NCBI RefSeq assembly: GCF_000381345.1
Contig: NZ_KB906420.1
Coordinates: forward strand, 1 to 39,198
Reading direction: 5' to 3'
DNA: 39,198 nucleotides
DNA from: Deinococcus apachensis DSM 19763
GTDB lineage: Bacteria > Deinococcota > Deinococci > Deinococcales > Deinococcaceae
In this document: piece after piece, positions 24,992 through 33,561 of the stretch
Layout of the letters: each line of letters opens with the position of its first letter
Position numbering within the stretch: the stretch's first letter is position 1
The notes under the pieces: generated by a model
What the model saw: the letters and a program-made list of their open reading frames with translations, nothing else
The model's database searches: none
Told to the model about the DNA's origin: nothing
Position numbers and translations under genes: made by a program

Positions 24992-27979
24992 ATGCCAGAC
25001 GATCAGAACCCCGCGCCCAGTTCGACCCCACTTGGCGGGCCCGAACCCGTCTCCACGCCCACCCTGCCCTCGGCGGTGGTCGGCATCGGCGGGTCGGCGG
25101 GCGCGCTCGACGGCTACGAGCGGTTCTTCCTGGGGTTGCCGCCGGGGGGCGGCCTGGCCTTCGTGGTGGTTCCGCACCTCAGCCCGAATGGCGAGAACCT
25201 GATGCCGGACCTGCTGCGCCGCTGCACGTCTCTTCCCGTCCTGGAAGCTGAGGACGGCCTGTCCATCGAGCCGGACCACGTGTACGTCAGCCCCGGGGGG
25301 GTGAGCCTCGCCATCCGGAACGGCACCCTGCTCCTGCGTGATCTGCACACGGCCCAGGGGAACGTCATTGACGCCTTTCTCGCCAGCCTCGCGGCGGATC
25401 AGGGCGAACGCGCCGTCGCGGTGATCCTGTCGGGCATGGGGAGGGACGGCGCGCGCGGCGTTCGCGCGGTCAAGGAGCATTTCGGCCGGGTGCTGGTGCA
25501 GGACCCGGGCACCGCCGATTACCCGGCGATGCCCATAAGCGCCATCACGAGCGGCGTGGTCGATCACGTCCTGCCGCCCCAGGAACTCGCGGCCCATCTG
25601 CACGGGCTCCTCACACAGGAGCGCCTGCTGCAAAGCGACCCGGGGGCCGCCTCCAGTACCGAACTCCAGAAGGTGCTGGGGCTCGTGAGGGAGCGCAGCG
25701 GGCAGGACTTCAGCCGGTACAAGACGGCGACCCTGCTGCGCCGCATCGACCGGCGCATGAAGGGCCTCCGCCTGGGGACCCTCGCCGGGTACCTCGCGTA
25801 CCTCCAGCAGTTCCCGGACGAGCTGGACGCGCTGTTCGACGACCTCACCATCAACGTCACCAGCTTCTTCCGCGACCCGGAGGCCTTTGACCGCCTTCAG
25901 GATCACCTGCGTACGTCTCTCACCCGTGAGGGGCGGGACGGGGAGCCGATCCGCGCCTGGGTCGTGGGGTGCGCCAGCGGCGAGGAGGCGTACAGCGTCG
26001 CCATCGTGCTGCACGAACTCACCCAGGAACCCGGGTGGCAGGGACCGGACGCCGTGCAGGTGTTCGCCACCGACATCGACCCGCGCTCCATCGAGAAGGC
26101 GCGCCTGGGGCTGTACCCGCGCAGCATCGAGCAGAACGTGACGCCCGAGCGGCTGCGGCGGTACTTCACCCCGGCCGAGGGCGGGTACCAGGTGGGCAGC
26201 CGGATCCGCGACACCATCGTCTTCGCCCGCCACAACACCTTCGGCGACCCGCCCTTCACCCGGCTGGACCTGGTGTGCTGCCGCAACATGCTGATCTACC
26301 TGAACGCGGAATTGCAACAGCAGATCATGGAGGTGTTCCACTACGTCCTGCAACCCGGCGGGCTGCTGTTCCTGGGCGCCAGCGAGACCATCCCCCCGTC
26401 CGACGAGCGCTTCGAGGCCCTCGACACCCGCTGGAAGCTCTACCGGCGTGGACCGGGGGCGGCGGGGCCCCTGCCCGTCGGACCGATGGTCAGCGGCGCG
26501 CGCGGGCCGGGGCTCCCCGCTTCGCTTTCGCGTGACCGCCGCCCGACCCGTGGGGGCGACCTGCCGCAGCACGTGCAGCGCCTCCTGCTGGCGCAGTACG
26601 CCCCCCCGGCCGTGGTGGTGAACGCGCAGGGGGACATCCTGCACGTGCAGGGCCGCACCAGCCGTTACCTGGAACTGCCGTCCGGCGCGAGCGGCGCGAA
26701 CAACGTCCTCGACATGACCCGCGACGGGCTGCGCTTCGAGCTGGCCTCCGCCCTGCGCCGCGTGGTCCGGGAGGGGCGCCCGGTCACCCTGCGCGACGTG
26801 CGGCACGAGGAGGGCGAGGCGCCGTTGGTGCTGGACGTGACGGTGCAGCCCATCCGCCCCCCGGACGCGCGGGAGGAAGGGGACACGCTCCTGATCGTGT
26901 TTCAGGAACGTCCCTCGGACGGAAGCGCAGAAATCACGCCCGAGCAGGTGGATCAGGTCCAGGCCCTGACACGGGAACTCCACCACCTGCGCGAGACCGT
27001 GCAGGTGACCCTGGAGGAGAACGTCATCTCCACCGAGGAACTGCGCGCCACCAACGAGGAGTACCAGACGACCATCGAGGAACTCAAGAGCTCCAACGAG
27101 GAACTGCTGACCTCCAAGGAGGAACTCCAGTCCGTCAACGAGGAACTCCTCACCACGAACGCCGAGAACCAGGGGGTCATCCACAACCTCGCGCAGGCGC
27201 AGGACGACATGAAGAACCTGCTGGAGAGCGCGGGCATCGCCACCCTCTTCCTGGGCAACGACCTGCGCATCAAGCGGTTCACGTCCCAGATTACCCGGGT
27301 CATGAACCTGATCCCCACGGACGTGGGGCGGCCCATCGGGGACATCAGCGTGCGGCTGCACGACGTGGATTTCGAGCGGTGCGTCCGGGAGGTGCTCGAC
27401 ACGCTCCTGCCGCTGGAGACGCAGGTGCGGGCTCAGGACGACCACTGGTACCTGATGCGCGTGAGCCCGTACCGCACGTCCGACAACTTCATCGACGGGG
27501 TCGTCATCGCGCTGACCAACATCGACGCGGTGAAGTCCCTCGAAACGAGGCTCGACCAGTCGGAGCTGTACTCGGAATCACTGCTGAACAGCATCATCAT
27601 CCCGATGGTCGTCTTCGACGACGACCTGCGAGTGATCACGGCCAACCGGGCACTGCATGACCTGCTGCGTGTTTCTCCCGAGCAGGTCCGGGGGCAGCGG
27701 CTGCACGACCTGGGCAGCCGTCAGCTCGACCTCTGGGAACTGCGGGAGAAGCTCAAGGACATGGTCCTGACGGACGAACCGCTGACCCAGTACGTCATGG
27801 ACCTCGACGTGCCGGGGGTAGGCGTGCAGAAGACGAAGGTGGAGGCGTGGCCGGTGCTGAACTCGGACGGGATGCAGGCGGTCCACCTCATGACGCTGGA
27901 GAACATCACGAAGGTCCTCCAGGCGGCCGCTCAGGAAGGCGGGGACTTCACGGGGGACGCGAGGGAAGCGGAACACTGA
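24992..27979 (+). CDS. CheB-CheR-PAS fusion signalling protein
   Basis: A 995-residue multidomain protein. A CheB methylesterase domain lies at about 27-210 (Ser35 in GGSAGA, His62, Asp152 in GMGRDG). A CheR methyltransferase lies at about 222-487, with helical N-domain RYKTATLLRRIDRRM, SAM site VVGCASGEEAYS at 325-336 and CCRNMLIYLN at 429-438. Three PAS-like regions follow: about 525-640, 745-850 and 860-980. A strong coiled coil, rich in repeated NEEL/KEEL heptads, spans about 655-740. There is no kinase domain, although many relatives end in one, so output must be methylation-related or through a partner. No chemoreceptor is encoded here, so its methyl-accepting target is unknown. No clear ribosome binding site precedes the ATG. 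Confidence 0.93.
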   Translation: MPDDQNPAPSSTPLGGPEPVSTPTLPSAVVGIGGSAGALDGYERFFLGLPPGGGLAFVVVPHLSPNGENLMPDLLRRCTSLPVLEAEDGLSIEPDHVYVSPGGVSLAIRNGTLLLRDLHTAQGNVIDAFLASLAADQGERAVAVILSGMGRDGARGVRAVKEHFGRVLVQDPGTADYPAMPISAITSGVVDHVLPPQELAAHLHGLLTQERLLQSDPGAASSTELQKVLGLVRERSGQDFSRYKTATLLRRIDRRMKGLRLGTLAGYLAYLQQFPDELDALFDDLTINVTSFFRDPEAFDRLQDHLRTSLTREGRDGEPIRAWVVGCASGEEAYSVAIVLHELTQEPGWQGPDAVQVFATDIDPRSIEKARLGLYPRSIEQNVTPERLRRYFTPAEGGYQVGSRIRDTIVFARHNTFGDPPFTRLDLVCCRNMLIYLNAELQQQIMEVFHYVLQPGGLLFLGASETIPPSDERFEALDTRWKLYRRGPGAAGPLPVGPMVSGARGPGLPASLSRDRRPTRGGDLPQHVQRLLLAQYAPPAVVVNAQGDILHVQGRTSRYLELPSGASGANNVLDMTRDGLRFELASALRRVVREGRPVTLRDVRHEEGEAPLVLDVTVQPIRPPDAREEGDTLLIVFQERPSDGSAEITPEQVDQVQALTRELHHLRETVQVTLEENVISTEELRATNEEYQTTIEELKSSNEELLTSKEELQSVNEELLTTNAENQGVIHNLAQAQDDMKNLLESAGIATLFLGNDLRIKRFTSQITRVMNLIPTDVGRPIGDISVRLHDVDFERCVREVLDTLLPLETQVRAQDDHWYLMRVSPYRTSDNFIDGVVIALTNIDAVKSLETRLDQSELYSESLLNSIIIPMVVFDDDLRVITANRALHDLLRVSPEQVRGQRLHDLGSRQLDLWELREKLKDMVLTDEPLTQYVMDLDVPGVGVQKTKVEAWPVLNSDGMQAVHLMTLENITKVLQAAAQEGGDFTGDAREAEH

Positions 27980-28007
27980 CCCGCCCCGCGGCGCTCCCGG
28001 TCCCCCC

Positions 28008-29045
28008 TCACTCCCCGTCGTTCTGTTTGAGGCGGGCCGCACTCAACGTCTCGTTGTGCGTGATGGCCTCGAAGAATACGCGGCTGCGGGACTCCAGTTC
28101 GCGGGCCCGGCGCTCATACGCCCGCGCGAGCCGGACGTTCCCGTTCGCCTGGAATTCGCGGCCAGTGTTCTCCAGCAGCATGGTGGTTTCCTCCAGGGTG
28201 CGCATGGTCTGCCACAGCGTCTCCTCGACGTGCTCGGTCACGGCGGCCAGCAGCGCGTCCCCGGTGTAGGCATGCCCGGTGTGGCAGCGGTAGCGGGTGA
28301 ACCCGCCCTCCCGGATCTGCACCAGCACCCCGCCGCACTCCGGGCAGGTCTGCGGGGTGACCTGGCCGAAGTCCATGACCCCCTTGCGGAAGGCGTTGAC
28401 ACGCCCCGCGATGCTGACCTCGATCTCGACCCGGCGGCGTTCGTCGTCGCTGACGGTGAGCTCCCACGGGCCCCGAACGGGTTCCGGGGCGAGGCGCACG
28501 AGCAGCGCGCTGAGATCGGCGGCGCGGACGATGTGGTCCACCTTGACCTGAGTCATGGCGCTGAGCGGCATGGAGTCGTACTCGGCGTCTGCGGGGTCCT
28601 GCACGATCGCCGTGCCGCCGAAGCGCTTGATGGTCCACAGGCCGGAGGTGCCGTCGTCGAGCATGCCCGAAAGCACCACGCCGATGGCGCCCGGACCCTC
28701 GCTGTACCCGGCGGAACGGAACAGGGTGTCGATGGCGGGCCGGGAGCGGTTCTCCTTGGGGCCCTGCTTGACCGAGAGGTGCCCATCCTCGACGAGCAGG
28801 TGACGGTCGGGCGGGGCGCAGTAGAGGCGTCCGGGCCGGATGGGCTCGCCGTCGCGCGGGTGGGAGGCGGGGAGGGGACCGGCGCCCGTCAGAATCTGGG
28901 GCAGGTGGCTGGGGCTGTGCGCGGGGATGTGCGTGACGATGCAGACCGCGGCGGGAAAGTCGGCGGGCAACTCGGCGGCGAGGTCGATCAGGGGTTGCGT
29001 GCCCCCAGCGGACGCGCCGATCACGATGAGCCGGTGGGGAAGCAT
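28008..29045 (-). CDS. CheB-like methylesterase with C-terminal Zn-ribbon-like domain, second copy
   Basis: A 345-residue paralogue of the protein at 22362-23414, on the opposite strand. The catalytic triad is visible: Ser12 in GASAGG, His39 in VTHIPAH and Asp in GMLDDGTSG. The shared segment GPKENRSRPAID and the C-terminal CPECGGVLVQI and RCHTGHAYT ribbon show that both came from one duplication. It too lacks a receiver domain. It converges with the CheB-CheR-PAS gene across a 28-base gap. Its substrate may be a methylated protein other than a chemoreceptor, since none is nearby. Confidence 0.9.
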   Translation of the reverse strand: MLPHRLIVIGASAGGTQPLIDLAAELPADFPAAVCIVTHIPAHSPSHLPQILTGAGPLPASHPRDGEPIRPGRLYCAPPDRHLLVEDGHLSVKQGPKENRSRPAIDTLFRSAGYSEGPGAIGVVLSGMLDDGTSGLWTIKRFGGTAIVQDPADAEYDSMPLSAMTQVKVDHIVRAADLSALLVRLAPEPVRGPWELTVSDDERRRVEIEVSIAGRVNAFRKGVMDFGQVTPQTCPECGGVLVQIREGGFTRYRCHTGHAYTGDALLAAVTEHVEETLWQTMRTLEETTMLLENTGREFQANGNVRLARAYERRARELESRSRVFFEAITHNETLSAARLKQNDGE

Positions 29046-29544
29046 GCCCCCAGGTTACGCTCGCGGCCGTGAGGTGATGCTGGGGAGGGCTTGGTGGACG
29101 CCGCCCGTGAGCGTGCGGGAACGGGGCGGATGACGAACGCGTGAGGAGGGGTCATGTGGACGCGCTGGCCTTCCCGCCGGAGCAGCAGGGACCGAAACCG
29201 GAGGTGCTGCTGCTCGGCCTCCAGCCGCCGCGCAAGGGCCGCTTGGAGATGCGGCAGGAATGGCGCGCTGCTCCGTATGCACGGCGGCTGGGAAGGGTGC
29301 GGCCCACCTCCGTGCTCAGGCCACGCGACGGAGCAGACCCACGCCCGTGCGGTCGGGCCCCTTCAGACCTCGCGCTCCAGCCTCCGGTTCTGGGGGCGTT
29401 GAGAACGTTTCCCGGCTTGCCCCGGCGACCGCACGGGGCAGACCGGGCAGGTGACCAGGCGTCAGGACTGCCCGGGTAAAGCGTGGGCCCAGGCGGAACG
29501 GTCCGTTCCAGCATCAGGCGGGCTTCTCGGGCGCGCCCCGGCGC
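29046..29544. other. Intergenic stretch with no supportable gene
   Basis: About 500 bases upstream of the second CheB and downstream of the kinase relic. Open frames exist on both strands because of high GC content, but none shows a recognisable domain, a clear ribosome binding site or consistent composition. The stretch from about 29185 could be the remnant of a lost gene. I can assign nothing to it. Confidence 0.5.
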
Positions 29545-30812
29545 TCAGCCCTTCTCAGCCCGCGGCAGGGTGACCCGGAACAGCACGCCCTCCCCCGGGC
29601 GACCTTCCGCCCGCACCCGACCCCCCTGTCGCCCGAGAGCCCGGCGCACGTTGGAGAGCCCCAGCCCACCGAACGCCGTGTTCCGGGGCACCGAGTGGTC
29701 GAGCACCTCAAACACCCGTTCACTGAGCGCCTCCGGGAATCCCTGCCCGTTGCCCTGGAGGCAGAGCACCACCTGCTCGTCTTCGTGGTGCGCCTCCACC
29801 CGGATCACCGGCGGCTGCGCCTCCCAGGCATCCTCCACGGTGAAGGCGAGCAGTTCCATCAGCACCTGCCACATCAGCAGGGCGTCCCCCTGAATCCTGG
29901 GGAGCGGCTGGGCGTCCCACCGCACCCGGCGCTCACGGGTGAGCGGTTCGAGGTCGTGCCGCACCTGCACCAGCAGGACGTTCAGGTCCAGGGTCTGGAG
30001 GCGCAGCGCCTGGCCCTCGATGTGGGCCAGCGGCCGCAATGCCGAGACCCGTTCGGTGAGCTGCTCGGCTTCCCGCCGGGCCAGCTCGAACAGGCGGCGG
30101 GCCCGGGGGTCGAGCTGCGCGCCGAGCGGCCCATCGACCAGCTTGAGGACATTCCACAGCCGCTGCACGGGTTCGCCCAGGTTGTGGGACAGCATGTGGG
30201 TGTCGCCGCGCAACTCGATGTTGCGTTCCTCCAGCGTCTCGCGCAGGGCCCGCTGCTGATGGGTCAGGACCGCGCGATCGAGCGCCTGCCCCGCCAACGC
30301 GGCCAGGGAGAGCAGGAAGGCCTGCTCGTCGTGGTCGAAGGTGTGCTCGCCGGGCGTTCCAGCGTGAGCATCCCGTGGGCCCGCTGACGACCGGGCAGGG
30401 GCACCACGGCCAGGGCGAACGGGGCGTCCGGCGGTTCCACCGGGTGAGCCGGGGCGAGCAGGGGCGGGAGGTCCTGCCCACGGGAGGTAAAGAGGGCCTG
30501 GCCTGTCCCGGCGGCCAGGCACCAGGGATGCTGGGTGCTCAGCGAACACCGGGGGGCAACCTCGAACTGCACGTCAGCCTCGCCCAGGGGCCGGACCTGT
30601 TCGACCACCATCTGGTCCCAGTCCAGCAGACTGACGCTGCCGCGGGCGGTGGGAAACAGCGGGGAAAACGGCCGCAACAGCGTGTCCACGACCAAAAGAG
30701 GGTCGAAGATCGGGGAGAGCGTTTCGGCGAGCTGCCGCAGGTGAGCCGCCCGGGTGCGGGCCAGCGTCAGGGCATCGATGGCCCACGACCCGGACCGACG
30801 GTGGGAAGGCAC
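29545..30812 (-). pseudogene. GAF-domain histidine kinase-like gene with one frameshift
   Basis: From GTG 30812 the frame gives a GAF domain (LAETLSPIFDPLLVVDTLL, GSVSLLDWDQMVVEQ, ALAVVPLPGRQRAHGMLTLER). Near 30350-30353 one base appears lost from a CCCGGG-like run. The sequence resumes in another frame as PGEHTFDHDEQAFLLSLAALAG, then a helical segment and the H-box SHNLGEPVQRL, where the His is present. The ATPase domain is degenerate: the N-box reads VLMELLAFT without its Asn, and the D-box reads LQGNGQGF with Gly for Asp. The later LGLSNVRRALG and GEGVLFRVTLP are kept. If the frameshift is an error, this would be a phospho-accepting protein that cannot make ATP-driven phosphate itself. Confidence 0.8.
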
Positions 30813-30841
30813 GAGGTCATGCTTTCAGTTTAGGCCTTGGA

Positions 30842-30881
30842 CGTGAGGGGGGACACTGCGGTCCTTGAGCCCCCCCTCACG
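30842..30881. promoter_or_regulatory. 11-base inverted repeat upstream of the GAF kinase gene
   Basis: CGTGAGGGGGG (30842-30852) and its exact complement (30871-30881) surround an 18-base loop, 29 bases upstream of the kinase start. It may be an operator for the kinase or a terminator for transcription from the right. No T-run was seen. Confidence 0.4.
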
Positions 30882-31055
30882 CCCACCGTGCCCTTCTGCC
30901 GGACCAGGCCGAGGGGAGGCGCGAGCGTGGGCCTACAGCCTGGTGGTGACCCTGAAGGTGCAGGGGGACTGGGCGGCGAATGCTCGGTAGGGTGAGGGCG
31001 GCAGCCAGCGAACCGTCCTGCCCGTTGGCCCCGAGGTCGAGCAAACGCCGTTCCC

Positions 31056-31250
31056 GTCGAGTTACTCGGCTCCGTGTACGCCCCGGACATCCTGGACATC
31101 GGCCGCCGGATGCTGGCCGCCGCCCGGGAGAACCTCGAGTGGAACCTGGAACAGCTTCGCGACGCCAGGCCCGGAGAGCCGCTGCCCTACGACCCCCGCT
31201 TGGGCGTGACCCGCGAGGAGTACGGGCGATTCCGGGACGCCAAACCTTGA
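31056..31250 (+). pseudogene. Unrecognised gene remnant A
   Basis: The frame reads VELLGSVYAPDILDIGRRM, then LAAARENLEWNLEQLRDARP and LPYDPRLGVTREEYGRFRD to a TGA at 31248. Codon use is strongly G/C in third position and the composition is protein-like, so it was once coding. No start codon or ribosome binding site is near 31056. An adjacent frame just upstream (VLPVGPEVEQTPFPS) may be its earlier part, separated by a shift. I do not recognise the family. Confidence 0.45.
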
Positions 31251-31485
31251 GGAGTGGTTTGGCAACATCGACACCGAATTGGCTCGGTCTGCCCGCGGCG
31301 GCAGTGCGAAGCCCAAGGTGACGGTGGAGAACATCGAGTCCGGGGCGGTGGATTTCAAGGCGCTGGCCGAGGAGACCTGCCGGAAGTTGCAGAACAGCTT
31401 CGAAAAGGGCTAGGCACTGGGCAACGCTCGCAAAACTGGGACGGCGAAAGCCAAGCCTAAGCGGGGTACCCGCAGCAAGAAGTAA
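31249..31485 (+). pseudogene. Unrecognised gene remnant B with a TAG and a basic tail
   Basis: In the next frame after remnant A the sequence reads EEWFGNIDTELARSARGG, SAKPKVTVENIESGAVDF and KALAEETCRKLQNSFEKG. A TAG follows at 31411 and then, in the same frame, ALGNARKTGTAKAKPKRG and TRSKK before a TAA. The lysine-rich end suggests nucleic-acid binding. A good intrinsic terminator follows 18 bases later, so the 3' end of a real gene lies here. The TAG is one base from CAG (Gln). The family is unknown. Confidence 0.45.
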
Positions 31486-31503
31486 CCTCACGTCAGACCA
31501 TGC

Positions 31504-31530
31504 CCCCGGCAAACAGCCGGGGCTGGTTTA
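31504..31530 (+). terminator. Intrinsic terminator
   Basis: CCCCGGC (31504-31510) and GCCGGGG (31516-31522) with loop AAACA form a stable stem, followed by TGGTTTAT. It ends the plus-strand remnant that stops at 31485. Confidence 0.65.
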
Positions 31531-31715
31531 TGGCACCTTCCCATGGTTCTTGCGCATCAGAAGCGTTCCGCTAGCGCGCTGCGCGACGGCATAAGGGTGG
31601 CGCACCGGGGCTGCGGTGCATCCTCGTGAACTTCCTGATCGGCGCGTGCGCCGAGAGTCCGCTGCCCCTGAGTGTGCCGAGCAGTTCGCCCCCTGCCCGC
31701 CCCATGCGTTACCGG

Positions 31716-32534
31716 TCAATCTCTATGAGCCAAGCTAGCCTGAGGCGACCGTCTGAACACCCAGGCCAACGCCACCATCAGCACCCCCCACAACTCGCTG
31801 CGCCACTCCGCGCTGTCCGCCCCCGTCCCCAGCGTCACCGCCGTGACATTGATCGAAAAGTGCAGCAGCACGCACGGCAGCACCCTCCCCCCGCCGCGCT
31901 CCCACACCCACGACATCAGGAACGACCACCCCACCACCTCCAGCACATACGGCGCGAACGCCTGCCCGTACTGCCCGGAACCTGTCACCCAGAACAGTGG
32001 CAAGTGCCAGGTGGCCCACAGCACTCCCAGCACCACGCTGGTCACCAGCGGCCCGTAGCGGGCATTCAGGCGCGGTTGGGCGTACCCCCGCCACCCGGTT
32101 TGCTCCGCCACGCCGAACAGCACGAACGCGAACAGCAGCACCAGCGTGCCGGTGTTCGCGTGCAGCCAGTGTCGGGGGGCGGCCCCACCACTGGCCAGGC
32201 TGAGCAGATTGGCTGCTGTCACGAGCAGCGGCACGCTGAGGGCGGAGACGAGCACGACGGGCAGGGGCAGGCGGGCGGGCTTGAGCTGGACGAGCAGGGC
32301 GCGCAGGCCCTGCCTTCCCGAGGCGAGAGTGGTGAGGAGGGTGGCGGCAACGAAGGGGCCGAAATCGCCCAGGACGCTGAGCAGCAGTGCAGGGGAGGGT
32401 GGAGTGAAGGACACGGGCTGGCGCAGGGCGAGGACGATGCCGAAGCAGGTCCAGGAGAACAGGTAGGTGAGCAGGAAGAAGGGCCAGGGACTGTAGGCCC
32501 AAGGACGATAAGGAGAGCGGGTGAGCGCGGACAC
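31716..32534 (-). CDS. CPBP-family intramembrane glutamic endopeptidase (CAAX protease-like)
   Basis: A 272-residue membrane protein of the CPBP/Abi group with about eight hydrophobic segments. Motif 1 is FGVAEQTGWRGYAQPRL, motif 2 is WATWHLPLFW, and motif 3 is LLHFSINVTAV, matching the EExxxR, FxxxH and HxxxN/D elements. In motif 1 the usual pair Glu-Glu is Glu-Gln. The first Glu, thought to activate water, is kept. The start at GTG 32534 places the first helix (SPWPFFLLTYLFSW) near the N-terminus; the frame is open to 32684 but that part does not look like protein. Members act in membrane protein processing or bacteriocin self-immunity. Nothing nearby indicates which. Confidence 0.85.
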   Translation of the reverse strand: MSALTRSPYRPWAYSPWPFFLLTYLFSWTCFGIVLALRQPVSFTPPSPALLLSVLGDFGPFVAATLLTTLASGRQGLRALLVQLKPARLPLPVVLVSALSVPLLVTAANLLSLASGGAAPRHWLHANTGTLVLLFAFVLFGVAEQTGWRGYAQPRLNARYGPLVTSVVLGVLWATWHLPLFWVTGSGQYGQAFAPYVLEVVGWSFLMSWVWERGGGRVLPCVLLHFSINVTAVTLGTGADSAEWRSELWGVLMVALAWVFRRSPQASLAHRD

Positions 32535-32709
32535 GCCGCCCGTTGTAGCGCACGTGTTCGCGCGACGCAGCTGACTTTGACGACAGCGCGACGCCCAGGT
32601 GGATGCTGGCCTAGGACGACCGGGACTGAGCAAACACGCTTGTGTGCATGAAGGGAACACCGGACCTCCTATGCTGCTTGTCACGGCCCCTCCGGGTTCA
32701 TTTCCCCCT

Positions 32710-33081
32710 ATGACTTCCTTCTCCCGCTCCTCCCACCCCTACCTCGCCCGCGCCAAGGGCGGTCATGCCGCGGTGCGTTGCAAGGACGCCAGGAATGCCG
32801 AGGTCGAGAACGTCTTCGGGCACATTTCCCGGATGTTCGACCGCGGCTCCATCCGTGGGCTCAGGGTCTTCGACTTCGCCCGCCTGCGCGCCCTTCGTGC
32901 CCTGACGGGCCTACCGAACTGGGTGGAACTGCACCTGCTGCTGAGCGCCCTCGTGACGCTCCTCCAGCAGGTCGTGCGTCACGAGGACGACGAGACCACC
33001 ATCGCGCGACAAGCACGACCAAGAACCATCCGGCCCGCAGTGCCCGCCAGGGTGGAGCCCCGACCGGCCGCATCGTTCTGA
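32710..33081 (+). CDS. Hypothetical protein, possible transposase C-terminal remnant
   Basis: A 123-residue frame from ATG 32710 (MTSFSRSSHPYLARAKGGH). Its middle part, DARNAEVENVFGHISRMFD, then RGSIRGLRVFDFARLRALRA and WVELHLLLSALVTLLQQV, looks like the last helices of a DDE transposase of the IS5/IS1182 sort, where a Glu-containing VENVFG helix precedes a leucine-rich end. That is a pattern impression, not a firm match. The frame continues upstream to 32599 without improving it. The stop codon lies inside a 12-base inverted repeat (33071-33117). Confidence 0.5.
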   Translation: MTSFSRSSHPYLARAKGGHAAVRCKDARNAEVENVFGHISRMFDRGSIRGLRVFDFARLRALRALTGLPNWVELHLLLSALVTLLQQVVRHEDDETTIARQARPRTIRPAVPARVEPRPAASF

Positions 33082-33117
33082 GCGGTCGAGCGGCTCGTGG
33101 TGCTTCTCAGAACGATG
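33071..33117. repeat. 12-base perfect inverted repeat over a stop codon
   Basis: CATCGTTCTGAG (33071-33082) and CTCAGAACGATG (33106-33117) enclose 23 bases. The TGA stop of the preceding frame is within the first arm. It may be a terminator or the end of a lost mobile element; no T-run follows. Confidence 0.5.
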
Positions 33118-33561
33118 TGACAGCCCGTCCCCGCCTCGTCAGCCCCCGCTGACCTGCTCCGCCTCGCGCGTTGAGCCGCGGACCTCACCACGCCGAAGTC
33201 TTTGCCCCAGAAAGGCTTCGACCTTGAAGCAGTACCTTACCATCAATGAGCAGGCGACGCGGCACTCCTGGCAGGCCCGCGGAGCAACTCGTCTAAGGGG
33301 GCAGATCACGGGCTGCAGAGCGGGGCTCCAAGCCTGGTTGGGGGGAATCTGCTGTGCGTGGAGGACGAGAGGTATCATCCCGCCTGTTGCTCCCCAGGTG
33401 GGAGCGGTGACGGGGCTGGGCCGCGCCACCATCGCCTGAGCGAGGAAGAGCGCTGCCGTGGGCATCCGGACCAGCGCGGTGAACACTGGATGCCGAACCG
33501 TCACCGCGGGCTTGATCCTGTTCCCGACGCCACCTCAAGTGGGTCTGGGACAGTTCCTGTC
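33118..33561. other. Intergenic stretch with no supportable gene
   Basis: About 440 bases upstream of the integrase. Frames on both strands are open over parts of it, but none gives a recognisable protein or a clear ribosome binding site. GC content dips around 33200-33260, with ACCTTACCATCAATGAGCAG, which suggests foreign or decayed DNA or an attachment region. Confidence 0.45.

Noticed and set aside
24779..27445. Very long minus-strand open frame of 888 codons
   Set aside because: It is antisense to the CheB-CheR-PAS gene and consists of His/Gln/Val-rich shadow sequence without any domain.
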